A stretch of DNA of 64,000 nt, taken from assembly GCF_006716445.1 (NCBI RefSeq), contig NZ_VFPA01000005.1, positions 496,001 to 560,000 on the forward strand. The letters run 5' to 3'. How positions within the stretch are numbered: the first letter of the stretch is position 1; every line of letters starts with the position of its first letter. Both the position numbers and the translations under genes were made by a program. Positions 15,762 through 24,896 of the stretch are shown here, in pieces. The notes below the pieces were generated by a model. That model had not been told where the DNA came from. It ran no database searches and saw only the letters and a list, made by a program, of their open reading frames with translations. The stretch is from Pseudonocardia kunmingensis. Lineage in GTDB: Bacteria; Actinomycetota; Actinomycetes; Mycobacteriales; Pseudonocardiaceae.

Positions 15762-16784
15762 ATGGCCGCGCGACACACCGGACGCGACGCGCCGACACTC
15801 GAGTCGGTGGCGGCGCGCGCAGGTGTGTCGCGGGCCACGGCCGGGCGGGTGCTCGCCGGCTCCCCGACCGTGGGCGACGAGGCACGGGAAGCCGTGCTGA
15901 AGGCCGCCGACGAGCTGTCCTACGTCACCAACCGCGCCGCGCGCTCCCTGATGACGCGGCGCAGCGACTCGATCGCCTTCGTCGTCGGTGAGCCCGAGGA
16001 GCGGTTCTTCGCCGACCCCCACTTCGCGCTGGTGCTGCGCGGCGCGCACGCGGCACTCGCAGGCCAGGACGTGCAGCTGGTGTTCAGCATCCTCGCCGAC
16101 GCCGCGGACCGGGAGCGCTTCGAGCGCTTCGCCCGGGGCGGGCACCTCGACGGGGTGGTCCTGCTGTCGCTGCACGGCGACGACCCGCTGCCGCAGCGGT
16201 TGATCTCCGCAGGCGTGCCCGTCGTCCTGCTCGGCAGGCCGTTCTCCCCCGTCCCCGGCCTCACCCACGTCGACGCCGACAACGTCGGCGGCGCGTGTTC
16301 GGCGGTGGACCTGCTGGTCGAACGCGGGCGCACCCGTCTCGCGACGATCACCGGCCCGCAGGACATGACCGTCGCGACGGACCGGCGCCACGGCTTCGAG
16401 ACGCGCCTGTCCGCGCACGGGCTGGAGAGCCACGGTGCCGTCGACGGGGACTTCTCGCTCGAGGGCGGGCGCCGGGCGATGCGGGAGCTGCTCGAGGCGG
16501 CCCCCGAGCTCGACGGGGTGTTCGTCGCCAACGACCTGATGGCGCTCGGCGCCCTGGCGGAGCTGGCCGACTCCGGCCGGGTGGTGCCCGACGACCTCGC
16601 CGTCGTCGGGTTCGACGACTCCCCGCTCGCCGCGTCGGCGCAGCCGGCCCTGACGACGGTCCGGCAGCCGATCGTCGCGATGGGCGAGGCGGTCACCTCC
16701 CGGCTGCTGCAGGTCATCGAGAACGGCGAGCCGCTCGCCCCCCTGGTGGTGGAGACCGAGATCGTGGTGCGCGCCAGCACCTGA
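15762..16784 (+). CDS. LacI-family regulator, first of two tandem paralogues
   Basis: The 340-residue product has the LacI helix-turn-helix at about residues 10-60 (TLESVAARAGVSRATAGRVLAGSPTVGDEAR), the hinge helix NRAARSLMTRR, and a periplasmic-binding-like effector domain with HLDGVVLLSLHGDD, VDADNVGGACSAV and GVFVANDLMALGAL. It is closely similar to the product of the next gene throughout, so the two arose by duplication. It lies upstream of a cellobiose-type uptake operon with LacI-type operators, so it is a candidate repressor responding to a beta-glucoside. The ATG at 15762 is chosen by alignment with the paralogue. No clear ribosome site precedes it. Confidence 0.9.
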   Translation: MAARHTGRDAPTLESVAARAGVSRATAGRVLAGSPTVGDEAREAVLKAADELSYVTNRAARSLMTRRSDSIAFVVGEPEERFFADPHFALVLRGAHAALAGQDVQLVFSILADAADRERFERFARGGHLDGVVLLSLHGDDPLPQRLISAGVPVVLLGRPFSPVPGLTHVDADNVGGACSAVDLLVERGRTRLATITGPQDMTVATDRRHGFETRLSAHGLESHGAVDGDFSLEGGRRAMRELLEAAPELDGVFVANDLMALGALAELADSGRVVPDDLAVVGFDDSPLAASAQPALTTVRQPIVAMGEAVTSRLLQVIENGEPLAPLVVETEIVVRAST

Positions 16785-16803
16785 TCTTGAGATGCTTGCC
16801 GGC

Positions 16804-17829
16804 ATGACCGCGCTGCGACCCACCGGACGCCCGGCCCCGACGCTCGAGTCGGTCGCCGCGCGCGCCGGCGTGTCCCGGGCGACCGCGGGGCGGGTGCTCG
16901 CCGGCTCCTCGACCGTCGGGGCGCAGGCCCGGGACGCGGTGCTGCGCGCCGCCGCCGAGCTGTCCTACGTCACCAACCGCGCCGCCCGCTCCCTCATGAC
17001 GCGCCGCAGCGACTCGATCGCCTTCGTCGTGGCCGAGACCGAGGAGCGCTTCTTCGCCGACCCGTACTTCGCGCTCGTCCTGCGCGGCGCGCACACCACC
17101 GTCGCCGAGCACGACGTGCAGCTGGTCTTCACCATCCTGGCCGGCGAGGAGGAGCGCAGGCGCTTCGAGCGCTTCGCCCGGGGCGGCCACCTCGACGGCG
17201 TGATCTTCGTCTCGCTGCACGGCGACGACCCGCTCCCGGGTGCGCTGCAGGCGGCCGGGATCCCGGTGATCCTTGCGGGCCGCCCGTTCGCGGCCACCAG
17301 CACGATCCCCTTCGTGTCGGCCGACAACGTCGGGGGCGCCCGCTCGGCCGTGCGGCTGCTCGTCGGGAAGGGGCGGCGCCGGCTCGCGACGATCGCCGGA
17401 CCGATGGACATGACCCCCTCGATCGACCGGCTCGCCGGCTACGAGGCGGAGCTCGCGGCGCAGGGCCTGCGCGGCCACGGCGTCGCGGAGGGCGACTTCT
17501 CGGTGGCGGGTGGCCGCCGGGCGATGGAACAGCTGCTCGCCGCCGAGAACAGCATCGACGGGCTCTTCGTGGCCAACGACCTGATGGCGCTCGGCGCGCT
17601 GCAGGCGCTCGCCGAGGCGGGGCACCGCGTCCCGCAGGACGTCGCCGTCGTCGGCTTCGACGACTCGCCGCTGGGAGCCTCCGCCCGGCCGGCGATCACC
17701 TCGGTGCGCCAGCCGATCGTCGCCATGGGCCAGGCGCTCGCCGAACGGCTGCTCGCCGGCATCGAGAGCGGCGAGCCGCAGGACCCCCTCGTGATGCCCA
17801 CCGAGATCGTGCTCCGCGAGTCCGTGTAA
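16804..17829 (+). CDS. LacI-family regulator, second of two tandem paralogues
   Basis: The 341-residue product copies the first LacI protein's architecture: HTH at about residues 12-62 (SRATAGRVLAGSSTVGAQ), hinge helix, and effector domain with HLDGVIFVSLHGDD, VSADNVGGARSAV, and GLFVANDLMALGAL. It differs mostly in the ligand-facing segments (for example LAGRPFAATSTIPF against LLGRPFSPVPGLTH), so the two may answer to different sugars. It lies nearest the operators at 17921 and 17975 and is the better candidate for CebR-like control of the downstream operon. ATG 16804 is chosen over 16792 because it aligns with the paralogue's start; neither has a good ribosome site. Confidence 0.9.
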   Translation: MTALRPTGRPAPTLESVAARAGVSRATAGRVLAGSSTVGAQARDAVLRAAAELSYVTNRAARSLMTRRSDSIAFVVAETEERFFADPYFALVLRGAHTTVAEHDVQLVFTILAGEEERRRFERFARGGHLDGVIFVSLHGDDPLPGALQAAGIPVILAGRPFAATSTIPFVSADNVGGARSAVRLLVGKGRRRLATIAGPMDMTPSIDRLAGYEAELAAQGLRGHGVAEGDFSVAGGRRAMEQLLAAENSIDGLFVANDLMALGALQALAEAGHRVPQDVAVVGFDDSPLGASARPAITSVRQPIVAMGQALAERLLAGIESGEPQDPLVMPTEIVLRESV

Positions 17830-17920
17830 ACGGCCTCCGCTTCGCCCCGGCGGGCTCGCGGGCCCCTGTGCCCGCTTCACATCGGCAGGCGTGCTGGTGC
17901 ACCGGAACGGGCGCAGGCGC

Positions 17921-17990
17921 TGAGAGCGCTCTCTTGACAGCCACCCACTTCATCCGTGCCCCTCAACCGGACCCGTGAGAGCGCTCTCAC
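17921..17990 (+). promoter_or_regulatory. Double LacI-type operator with -35 box for the sugar uptake operon
   Basis: TGAGAGCGCTCTCT at 17921-17934 and the perfect 16-bp palindrome GTGAGAGCGCTCTCAC at 17975-17990 match the LacI/CebR operator style (known CebR site TGGGAGCGCTCCCA). They are centred 55 bp apart. A consensus TTGACA (17934-17939) directly adjoins the first site. I see no good -10 at the right distance. GGAGG precedes the ATG at 18006. Two sites suggest looping or cooperative repression, or one for each LacI paralogue. Confidence 0.85.
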
Positions 17991-18005
17991 CGTTTCGGAG
18001 GATCA

Positions 18006-19313
18006 ATGCAGACCCCACGCAGGACGGCGGTCGTCACGGCCGCCCTCGCCACGAGCAGCCTGCTGTTGCTGACCGCCTGCGGCGGTTCGAGCGGCTCCGG
18101 TGACACCGGCCCGGCCCCCGGCGAGCCCGTCGAGATCTCGGTCGCCCTGTTCGGCACCATGGGCTTCGACGAGGCCGGGCTGTTCGACGAGTACGAGCGG
18201 CAGAACCCGGGCGTCACGATCCGGTACGAGTCCACCCAGGGCGAGACGAACTACTGGCCCGCGCTGCAGACCCGGCTCGCCTCGGGCACGGGCGTGGCCG
18301 ACGTCCAGGGCATCGAGGTGGCCCGCATCGCCGACGTCACCACCAACCAGCCGGACATGTGGACCGACCTGCGCGAGACCCCCGCGGGCGAGGCACTCGA
18401 CGGCTACCTCGAGTGGAAGAGCGACGCCGCCACCACCGAGGACGGTGCCGTGCTCGGCCTCGGCACCGACACCGGGCCGATGGGCATCTGCTACCGCCAG
18501 GACCTGCTCGGCCAGGCCGGCCTGCCCACCGACCCGGCCGCGCTGGCCGCCGAGATGCCGGACTGGAACGCGTTCCTCGCGCTCGGCCAGCGCTACCAGG
18601 CCGCGGCTCCCGCCGGTTCGGCCTGGCACGACTCCGCGGGCGGGCTGTTCAACGCGATCATCTCGCAGGAGAGCGAGCTCTACTCGAACGCCGCGGGCGA
18701 GCCCGTCCACGACACCAACCCGGTGATCCGGTCGGCCTTCGACACCGCCGCCCGCGCCGGGCAGTCCGGCCTCACCGCGAAGCTGGAGCAGTTCCTCGAC
18801 CCGGCCTGGGACCAGGGCTTCGCCTCCGGTTCCTTCGCCACGATCGCCTGCCCGTCCTGGATGATCGGCTACATCAAGGGCAAGGCGGGCGACGCCGGCG
18901 CAGGCCAGTGGAACGTCACGACGCTGCCCGGCGGTGACGGCGGCAACTGGGGCGGCTCCTACCTCGGCATCCCCGCCGTGAGCGAGAACAAGGAGGCGGC
19001 CGGCCGGCTGATCGCCTGGCTCACCGCCCCCGACCAGCAGGAGCGCGTCTTCCGCGAGGTGGCGAACTTCCCGTCGCGCACCGCGGCGGTCGAGGCGGTC
19101 TCCGACGCGACCGACCCGTACTTCAACGACGCGCCGATCGGCGAGATCTTCTCCCAGTCCGCCACGTCCGCCCCGGTGCAGACCATGGGTGCGAACGACG
19201 GCGCCATCGAGGAGGCCGTCGTGCAGGCCCTGCTGTCGGTCGAGACCACCGGCACCAGCCCGGAGCAGGCCTGGACCAACGCCGTCGACACGATCTCCAA
19301 CCAGATCGGATGA
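18006..19313 (+). CDS. ABC sugar-binding lipoprotein (cellobiose-type)
   Basis: Extracytoplasmic binding protein of family 1 (435 residues). The N-terminus has a lipoprotein signal with the lipobox LLTAC (Cys at about 22), followed by a Gly/Ser linker. The mature part begins EPVEISVALFGTMGFDEAG and contains aromatic-rich binding stretches such as FATIACPSWMIGYIKG and GGNWGGSYLGIPAVSENKEAA. It captures an oligosaccharide for the two permeases encoded next. With a GH1 beta-glucosidase at the operon's end and CebR-like operators upstream, cellobiose or a related beta-glucoside is the likely substrate. It overlaps the first permease by ATGA. Confidence 0.88.
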   Translation: MQTPRRTAVVTAALATSSLLLLTACGGSSGSGDTGPAPGEPVEISVALFGTMGFDEAGLFDEYERQNPGVTIRYESTQGETNYWPALQTRLASGTGVADVQGIEVARIADVTTNQPDMWTDLRETPAGEALDGYLEWKSDAATTEDGAVLGLGTDTGPMGICYRQDLLGQAGLPTDPAALAAEMPDWNAFLALGQRYQAAAPAGSAWHDSAGGLFNAIISQESELYSNAAGEPVHDTNPVIRSAFDTAARAGQSGLTAKLEQFLDPAWDQGFASGSFATIACPSWMIGYIKGKAGDAGAGQWNVTTLPGGDGGNWGGSYLGIPAVSENKEAAGRLIAWLTAPDQQERVFREVANFPSRTAAVEAVSDATDPYFNDAPIGEIFSQSATSAPVQTMGANDGAIEEAVVQALLSVETTGTSPEQAWTNAVDTISNQIG

Positions 19314-20299
19314 CCCTGCAGGTCGAACGTCCGTCCCCCGGGGAGCGGACGCCGCCCCCGGGGGACGGGTCCACGCCCCGGTCGAACTGGCGCTCGCGGC
19401 TCTACGCCTTCGAGGGCCGGTCGGCGCCCTACGTGTACGTCGCCCCCTTCTTCCTGGCGTTCGGCGCGTTCGGGCTCTTCCCGCTGCTCTACACGGCGTG
19501 GGTCAGCCTGCACTCCTACCGGCTCGGCAGCCGGATGCGCTGGAACGGGCTCGACAACTTCGGCTGGCTGTTCGCCAACCCCGACTTCTACAACGCGCTG
19601 TGGAAGACGTTCACCATCGGCGTGCTGTCCACCGTGCCGCAGCTGCTGATGGCGCTCGGGCTGGCCCACCTGCTCAACTACAAGCTGCGCGGCCGCACGT
19701 TCCTGCGCGTCGCGATGCTCATGCCCTACGCCACGTCGGTCGCGGCGGCCACGCTGGTGTTCGCGCTGATCTTCGGCCGCGACCAGGGCCTCGTGAACGG
19801 GCTCATCGGGCTCGTCGGGATCGAACCGATCGACTGGCGCAACGGCGACTGGACCGCCCAGATCGCCATCTCCACCATCGTGATCTGGCACTGGACCGGG
19901 TACAACGCGCTGATCTACCTCGCCGGGATGCAGTCGATCTCGAAGGACCTCTACGAGGCCGCGGCGATCGACGGCGCCAGCCACTGGCGCCAGTTCCTGC
20001 ACGTGACGATCCCCGGCCTGCGCCCGACGATCATGTTCACGATCATCGTGTCGACGATCGGGGCCAGCCAGCTGTTCGCCGAGCCGCTGCTGTTCGGCGG
20101 CGGCACCCCCAACGGCGGTTCGGTGAACCAGTACCAGACGCTCGGGCTGTTCATGTACGAGCAGGGCTGGCACTACGGGCAGCTCGGGCGCGCGGCCACC
20201 GTCGCCTGGGTGATGTTCGTGCTGATCATCGGGCTCGTCCTGGTCAACACGCGGGTCTCGCGCAGGCGCCGCGCCGCAGGAGAGGACCTGCTCTCGTGA
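19310..20299 (+). CDS. ABC sugar permease, inner-membrane subunit 1 (CebF/MalF-like)
   Basis: A 329-residue protein with six predicted membrane helices, the first near residues 42-65 (YVAPFFLAFGAFGLFPLLYTAWV). The EAA loop that contacts the ATPase is visible as EAAAIDGASHWRQFLHVTIP at about residues 219-238. The early LHSYRLGSRMRWNGLDNFGWLF segment is typical of sugar permeases of the MalF class. It pairs with the next gene's product to form the channel. Start ATG in the stop of the binding protein gene, stop overlapping the next GTG. Confidence 0.92.
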   Translation: MTLQVERPSPGERTPPPGDGSTPRSNWRSRLYAFEGRSAPYVYVAPFFLAFGAFGLFPLLYTAWVSLHSYRLGSRMRWNGLDNFGWLFANPDFYNALWKTFTIGVLSTVPQLLMALGLAHLLNYKLRGRTFLRVAMLMPYATSVAAATLVFALIFGRDQGLVNGLIGLVGIEPIDWRNGDWTAQIAISTIVIWHWTGYNALIYLAGMQSISKDLYEAAAIDGASHWRQFLHVTIPGLRPTIMFTIIVSTIGASQLFAEPLLFGGGTPNGGSVNQYQTLGLFMYEQGWHYGQLGRAATVAWVMFVLIIGLVLVNTRVSRRRRAAGEDLLS

Positions 20300-21195
20300 C
20301 GATCGTCGACGAACGCACCGCCGCGGCACCCGCCGCGCCGCGCCCTCAGCTGCGGCCCGCCCGCGAGTCCGGCGGCGCCAACGAGCGTGCCGGCTGGGTG
20401 GTCTACACGATCCTCGGCACCACCACGCTGGTGTTCATCGCGCCCTTCTACTACATGCTCGTGGCGGCCAGCAGGCCGATGGCGGAGATGAACGTCTTCC
20501 CGCCGCCGCTGCTGCCCGGTGACGACCTGTTCGCCAACATCGCCACCGCGGTCCAGCAGCAGAACATCGGGCTCGCGCTGTGGAACTCGCTGGTGGTCTC
20601 GACCACCGTCACCGTCGCCACGGTGCTGCTGTGCACGCTGGCCGGGTTCGCGTTCGGCAAGCTGCGCTTCCGGGGCCGGAACGTCCTGTTCGGCATCACG
20701 CTGGGCACGATGATGATCCCGCCGACCCTCGCGGTGGTGCCGCTGTACTCGATCATGGCCGACCTGGGGCTGGCCGGCACGCTGCCCTCGGTGATCCTGC
20801 CGTCGCTGTGCACCGCGTTCGGCGTGTTCTTCATGCGCCAGTACCTGGTGCAGGCGCTGCCCGACGAGCTGCTCGAGGCCGCCCGCGTGGACGGGGCCAC
20901 GTCGCTGCGCACGTTCTGGAGCGTCGTGCTGCCGATCGCCCGCCCGGGCGCCGCCGTGCTCGCGATGCTGACGTTCATGACGGCCTGGAACGACTTCTTC
21001 TGGCCGGTCATCACCCTGAACTCGACGAACCCGACCGTTCAGGTGGCGCTGAACAACCTCGGGAGCGGATACGTGCCCGACACCGCGGTGATCATGGCAG
21101 GCACCCTCGTCGGCACGCTGCCGGTGCTCGTGGTGTTCCTGCTGCTGGGCCGCCAGATCGTGAGCGGCATCATGGCCGGTGCGGTGAAGGGCTGA
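20296..21195 (+). CDS. ABC sugar permease, inner-membrane subunit 2 (CebG/MalG-like)
   Basis: A 299-residue protein with six membrane helices. The MalG-class N-terminal helix reads FIAPFYYMLVAASRP, followed by ALWNSLVVSTTVTVATVLLCTLAGFAFGKL. The EAA loop is EAARVDGATSLRTFWSVVLP. The late AWNDFFWPVITLNS is also a family mark. GTG start within the stop of subunit 1. No ATP-binding gene belongs to this operon, so a shared ATPase (MsiK type, encoded elsewhere) probably energises it, as known for cellobiose and maltose systems of Streptomyces. Confidence 0.92.
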   Translation: MTIVDERTAAAPAAPRPQLRPARESGGANERAGWVVYTILGTTTLVFIAPFYYMLVAASRPMAEMNVFPPPLLPGDDLFANIATAVQQQNIGLALWNSLVVSTTVTVATVLLCTLAGFAFGKLRFRGRNVLFGITLGTMMIPPTLAVVPLYSIMADLGLAGTLPSVILPSLCTAFGVFFMRQYLVQALPDELLEAARVDGATSLRTFWSVVLPIARPGAAVLAMLTFMTAWNDFFWPVITLNSTNPTVQVALNNLGSGYVPDTAVIMAGTLVGTLPVLVVFLLLGRQIVSGIMAGAVKG

Positions 21196-21234
21196 ACCGG
21201 CCGCACCGACGGCCGGACTACGGAAGGACCTAGA

Positions 21235-22677
21235 GTGACCACCATCCAGGCAGCACCGGACACCGACGTGCTGCAGTTCCCCCCGGGATTCCTCTGGGGG
21301 TCCGCCACCGCGGCCTACCAGATCGAGGGCGCCGCCGCGGAGGGCGGGCGCACCCCGTCGATCTGGGACACCTACTCCCACACGCCGGGCCGGGTGCTGA
21401 ACGGCGACACCGGCGACGTGGCCGACGACCACTACCACCGGTTCCGCGAGGACGTCGCGCTGATGGCGCAGCTGGGGCTGACCTCCTACCGGTTCTCGGT
21501 GTCGTGGCCGCGGATCACGCCGCAGGTCACCCCCGACGCCCTCGGGCCGGTCAACCCGGAGGGCGTGGCCTTCTACACCGAACTGGTCGACGAGCTGCTC
21601 GCCCACGGGATCAGCCCGTCGATCACGCTCTACCACTGGGACCTCCCCCAGGCGCTCGAGGACGCCGGGGGCTGGGCCGACCGGCGCACCGCCGAGCGGT
21701 TCGGTGAGTACGCGGAGGTCGTCGCCGCGGCGCTGGGCGCGAAGGTGCCGCTGTTCATCACCCTGAACGAGCCGTGGTGCAGCGCCTACCTCGGCTACGC
21801 GAGCGGCGTGCACGCGCCGGGCCGCACCGAGCCCGCCGCCGCCCTCGCCGCGGTGCACCACCTCAACCTCGCCCACGGCCTCGCGACCGCGGCGATCCGC
21901 CGCGCCGCCCCCGCGGCACGGGTCGCGATCACGCTGAACCTCGCCTGGGTGTGCCCGGAGAAGCCCGACTCCGTGCTCGACGCCGAGGCCGCCCGCCGCG
22001 TCGACGGCCTGCAGAACCGGGTCTTCCTCGACCCGGTGCTGCACGGCAGCTACCCCGCCGACGTGCAGGCCGACACCGCCGCCGTCACGGACTGGTCGTT
22101 CGTGCACGACGGCGACCTCGACGTGATCTCGGCCCCGATCGACGTGCTCGGCGTCAACTACTACTCCCCCACCCCGGTGCGGCACTGGACGCGCGAGCGC
22201 CCGAAGGAGAACGCCGACGGTCACGGCGACGGCACCGCCAGCCCCTGGATCGCCTGCGACGACGTCGAGTTCCCCACCCAGCACGGTCGCAAGACCGACA
22301 TGGGCTGGAGCATCGACCCGCGCGGGCTCACCGAGCTGCTGCTGCGGGTGGCCCGGGAGGCGCCCGGCCTGGCGATCATGGTCACCGAGAACGGCGCGGC
22401 GTTCCCGGACGTCGTCGACGCCGAGGGCCGCATCGTCGACACCGAGCGGATCGACTACCTGCGCACCCACCTCGCCGCCGTGCACGAGGCGATCGGGGCG
22501 GGGGCCCCGGTGACCGGCTACTACGTCTGGTCGTTGCTGGACAACTTCGAGTGGGCGTGGGGCTACGCGCGGCGCTTCGGGATCGTCCACGTGGACTACG
22601 AGACGCAGGTCAGGACGCTGAAGGACAGCGCCTTGTTCTACGCCGACGTGATTCGGCGAAACGCTCTGCCGCAGTAG
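21235..22677 (+). CDS. GH1 beta-glucosidase
   Basis: The 480-residue protein shows the GH1 hallmarks in order: FPPGFLWGSATAAYQIEGA at the N-terminus, YRFSVSWPRI, the acid/base Glu in TLNEPW, NYYSPTPVRHW, the nucleophile Glu in IMVTENGAAF, and WSLLDNFEWAWGYARRFGIVHVDY at the end. It cleaves beta-linked disaccharides such as cellobiose to glucose. No signal peptide is visible, so it acts in the cytoplasm on sugar imported by the transporter encoded just upstream. GTG start with GGAAGGA ribosome site, 39 nt after the permease; likely the same operon. Confidence 0.94.
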   Translation: MTTIQAAPDTDVLQFPPGFLWGSATAAYQIEGAAAEGGRTPSIWDTYSHTPGRVLNGDTGDVADDHYHRFREDVALMAQLGLTSYRFSVSWPRITPQVTPDALGPVNPEGVAFYTELVDELLAHGISPSITLYHWDLPQALEDAGGWADRRTAERFGEYAEVVAAALGAKVPLFITLNEPWCSAYLGYASGVHAPGRTEPAAALAAVHHLNLAHGLATAAIRRAAPAARVAITLNLAWVCPEKPDSVLDAEAARRVDGLQNRVFLDPVLHGSYPADVQADTAAVTDWSFVHDGDLDVISAPIDVLGVNYYSPTPVRHWTRERPKENADGHGDGTASPWIACDDVEFPTQHGRKTDMGWSIDPRGLTELLLRVAREAPGLAIMVTENGAAFPDVVDAEGRIVDTERIDYLRTHLAAVHEAIGAGAPVTGYYVWSLLDNFEWAWGYARRFGIVHVDYETQVRTLKDSALFYADVIRRNALPQ

Positions 22678-22750
22678 AACGACTCCTTCACGGACGGACC
22701 CCGGCCGCGGCGACGGCCGGGGTAGTCTTGTCGCCGGTCGTCCGGCCGGC

Positions 22751-24799
22751 ATGATCCATACCGAAACGGAGGTCGGGGTGCGGCTCGGAGACGAGAACGA
22801 TCTCCCCGACGAGGGCGCAGCCGACAACCACGACGCCTCGCCCCGCGAGACCGAGGGCCCCCTCGACCTCGCGGCGCTGCGAGCCGACGACGAGTTCGTC
22901 GAGCGGCTCGGCGCCGGGCTCGTCGCCCCCCGCTCCGTGCCCGGCACCGCCCGCGGCACCGACGACGAGCTCGTCGCGATGCTCGCCGCATGGGTGGCCG
23001 AGGTCCGTCCCGATGCCGCGGCCTCCGGCGCCCCGTCGATCGGTGCCCCGTCCGCAGGCACCGCAGCGACCGGCACCGACGACACGGCCGTGATCGCCGC
23101 CGGTGCGTCCGGTGCCGCGGTCGCGGGAACCGCCGGGCCGGCCGCCGTCGCCGGTCCGCGGGGCGACCGCGCGGAGGACGACACGCCGGAGGGCGCAGGC
23201 GAGGGCGCAAGCGAGGGCACGGAGGAGCGCACCGGCAGCCACGCCCCGGCGGCCGTCACCCCGCTGCGGGGCAGGCACCGCGTCGTCACCAGCCCCTACA
23301 CCCGCCGCCTCGCCGTCGCGGCCGCCCTCGTCGTGCTGGCCTCTTCGGGCGTGGCCGCCGCCGCGTCGGACGCCGAGCCGGGCGGGGTGCTGTGGCCGGT
23401 CTCGAAGGTGTTCTACGCCGAACGCGCCCGCTCGGTCGAGGCCGCGATCCAGGTGAGCACGCACCTCGAGCAGGCGCGCACCGCCCTGCGCGAGGGGCGC
23501 GCCGACGACGCCGCCCGCGAGATCGCGGGAGCCGCGTCGCAGCTGCCCGTCGTGCGCCCGGACGAAGGCCGCGACGAGCTCGCCCAGGCCCAGCAGCAGC
23601 TCCTGGACGTCATCGACGGTGCACCCCTCGGCGACGAGGCAGGCGACCCGGACACCCCCGACACCCCCGACACCCCGTCGTCGCCGACCGATGACGAGAG
23701 TGCGCTGGCCGCACCCGGCCCCGAGGGCGACCTGCCCCCCGGCGTCCCCGCGTCGCCGGACGCCCAGGCCGCGCCCGACGCCCAGCCCGGACCGGACGTC
23801 CAGAACGCCCCCGAGGTCCCCGGCGAGCCCGACGCCGCCACCGGCGCCGACCCCGGTGCCGGCCCGACCGGCGAGCCCGCGCCCGACCAGCCGCCGGCCG
23901 CGGATGATCCCGCTCCCCCGTCGGGCTCCGAGGGCGCGGACGGCGACGAGGGGAACACCCCCGTCCCCGGCGACGGGACACCCGCGCAGGACGAGGGCGA
24001 CGAGGACCCCGCGGAGCCGACCGAGGCGGAGGACGGGGCACCCACGTCTGACAGCGGATCCGAGGACTCCGACTCCGAAGGCTCCTGGGACTCCGGCTCC
24101 GAAGGCTCCAGCTCCGACGGTTCCGACTCCGAGGGGTCCGACTCCGAAGGCTCCGACTCCGAAGGCTCCGACTCGCAGGACGCGGGTGACGACTCCGGCG
24201 AGCCCGACGCGGAGTCGCAGCCCGACGGTGGCGACACGGAGGGCGACGCAGGGGGCGACGGGGCCGGATCCGACGGCGGGTCCGCGGAGTCGGCCGACGA
24301 GAGCGGCAGCGGTGGCGGTGCGAGCAGCGCCCGGTCGGTCCCTGAGGCCGGCGGCGACGAGCCGGCCACCGACGACGCGGCGGAGGACGCGGCGGAGGAC
24401 GCGGCCGACGACACCGCGGGCGACTCCGACGAGCAGTCCCCGAGCTCGGGCGACTCGGACGAGGGCTCCGAGGAGGGCGGGTCCGACGAGAACACCTCCT
24501 CCGGCGGCGAATCCGGCGACAGCAGCTCCGGCGAAGACGATTCCGACGACGGTTCGGGCGAATCCGGCAGCGACGATTCCGGCGAGAGCGACTCCGGCAG
24601 CGACCCCGAGGAGAACGACAGCTCCGGCAGCTCCGACGAGCGCAGCTCCGACGACAACGCGGACGACAACGCGGACGGCGACTCGGACGACGGCAGCTCC
24701 GGCGACGACTCCGGCGACTCCGGCGACTCCGGCGGTTCGCTGCTCCGCCCCCTCACGGACGCGCTGACGTCCGCCGTGAGGGCCATCACCGGCGGCTGA
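22751..24799 (+). CDS. RsdA-like anti-sigma factor with a giant acidic Ser/Asp tail
   Basis: Residues about 38-80 (DLAALRADDEFVERLGAG ... DDELVAMLAAWVAEV) match the sigma-binding region of RsdA, the anti-sigma-D factor of mycobacteria. One membrane helix follows (about 195-215, LAVAAALVVLASSGVAAAAS), then a short helical segment VEAAIQVSTHLEQARTALREGRADDAAREI. The last about 390 residues are low-complexity and acidic, with SDSEG repeats near 450-480 and Gly/Ser/Asp/Glu runs, predicted to be disordered outside the membrane. It would hold a sigma-D-like factor inactive. No sigma gene is next to it. An in-frame GTG at 22778 has the better ribosome site (GGAGGT). The RsdA match is from pattern memory and is moderately sure. 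Confidence 0.65.
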   Translation: MIHTETEVGVRLGDENDLPDEGAADNHDASPRETEGPLDLAALRADDEFVERLGAGLVAPRSVPGTARGTDDELVAMLAAWVAEVRPDAAASGAPSIGAPSAGTAATGTDDTAVIAAGASGAAVAGTAGPAAVAGPRGDRAEDDTPEGAGEGASEGTEERTGSHAPAAVTPLRGRHRVVTSPYTRRLAVAAALVVLASSGVAAAASDAEPGGVLWPVSKVFYAERARSVEAAIQVSTHLEQARTALREGRADDAAREIAGAASQLPVVRPDEGRDELAQAQQQLLDVIDGAPLGDEAGDPDTPDTPDTPSSPTDDESALAAPGPEGDLPPGVPASPDAQAAPDAQPGPDVQNAPEVPGEPDAATGADPGAGPTGEPAPDQPPAADDPAPPSGSEGADGDEGNTPVPGDGTPAQDEGDEDPAEPTEAEDGAPTSDSGSEDSDSEGSWDSGSEGSSSDGSDSEGSDSEGSDSEGSDSQDAGDDSGEPDAESQPDGGDTEGDAGGDGAGSDGGSAESADESGSGGGASSARSVPEAGGDEPATDDAAEDAAEDAADDTAGDSDEQSPSSGDSDEGSEEGGSDENTSSGGESGDSSSGEDDSDDGSGESGSDDSGESDSGSDPEENDSSGSSDERSSDDNADDNADGDSDDGSSGDDSGDSGDSGGSLLRPLTDALTSAVRAITGG

Positions 24800-24828
24800 C
24801 CCGCACGGCTCCGAAGCGGGATTCGCGT

Positions 24829-24873
24829 GACGAACGGCACTTTCGTCGGCTAGGTAGCGACGAGAGTGTTCGT
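24829..24873. repeat. Palindromic element, family 1, copy B (decayed)
   Basis: The left arm is intact (GACGAACGGCAC onward), while the right arm lacks three bases near its end (GAGTGTTCGTC instead of GAGTGCCGTTCGTC), and the loop region is CTAGGTAG. It lies in the opposite direction to copies A and C and carries the shared CGAAGCGGGATTCGCGT flank. It sits between the RsdA-like gene and the convergent cupin-like gene. Confidence 0.85.
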
Positions 24874-24896
24874 CCGGGTGGGAGCCTGGCGCGCGG

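Noticed and set aside
15762..17829. Frameshifted or split single LacI gene
   Set aside because: Each copy is complete with its own HTH and effector domain, so they are two genes.
20173..23289. A 1038-codon antisense frame opposite the sugar operon
   Set aside because: It covers several well-supported genes on the other strand and reads as low-complexity Arg/His/Pro/Gly sequence.
23413..24840. A 475-codon Ser/Pro-rich frame opposite the RsdA-like tail
   Set aside because: It is the complement of the Ser/Asp-repeat region, with no independent motif or good start.
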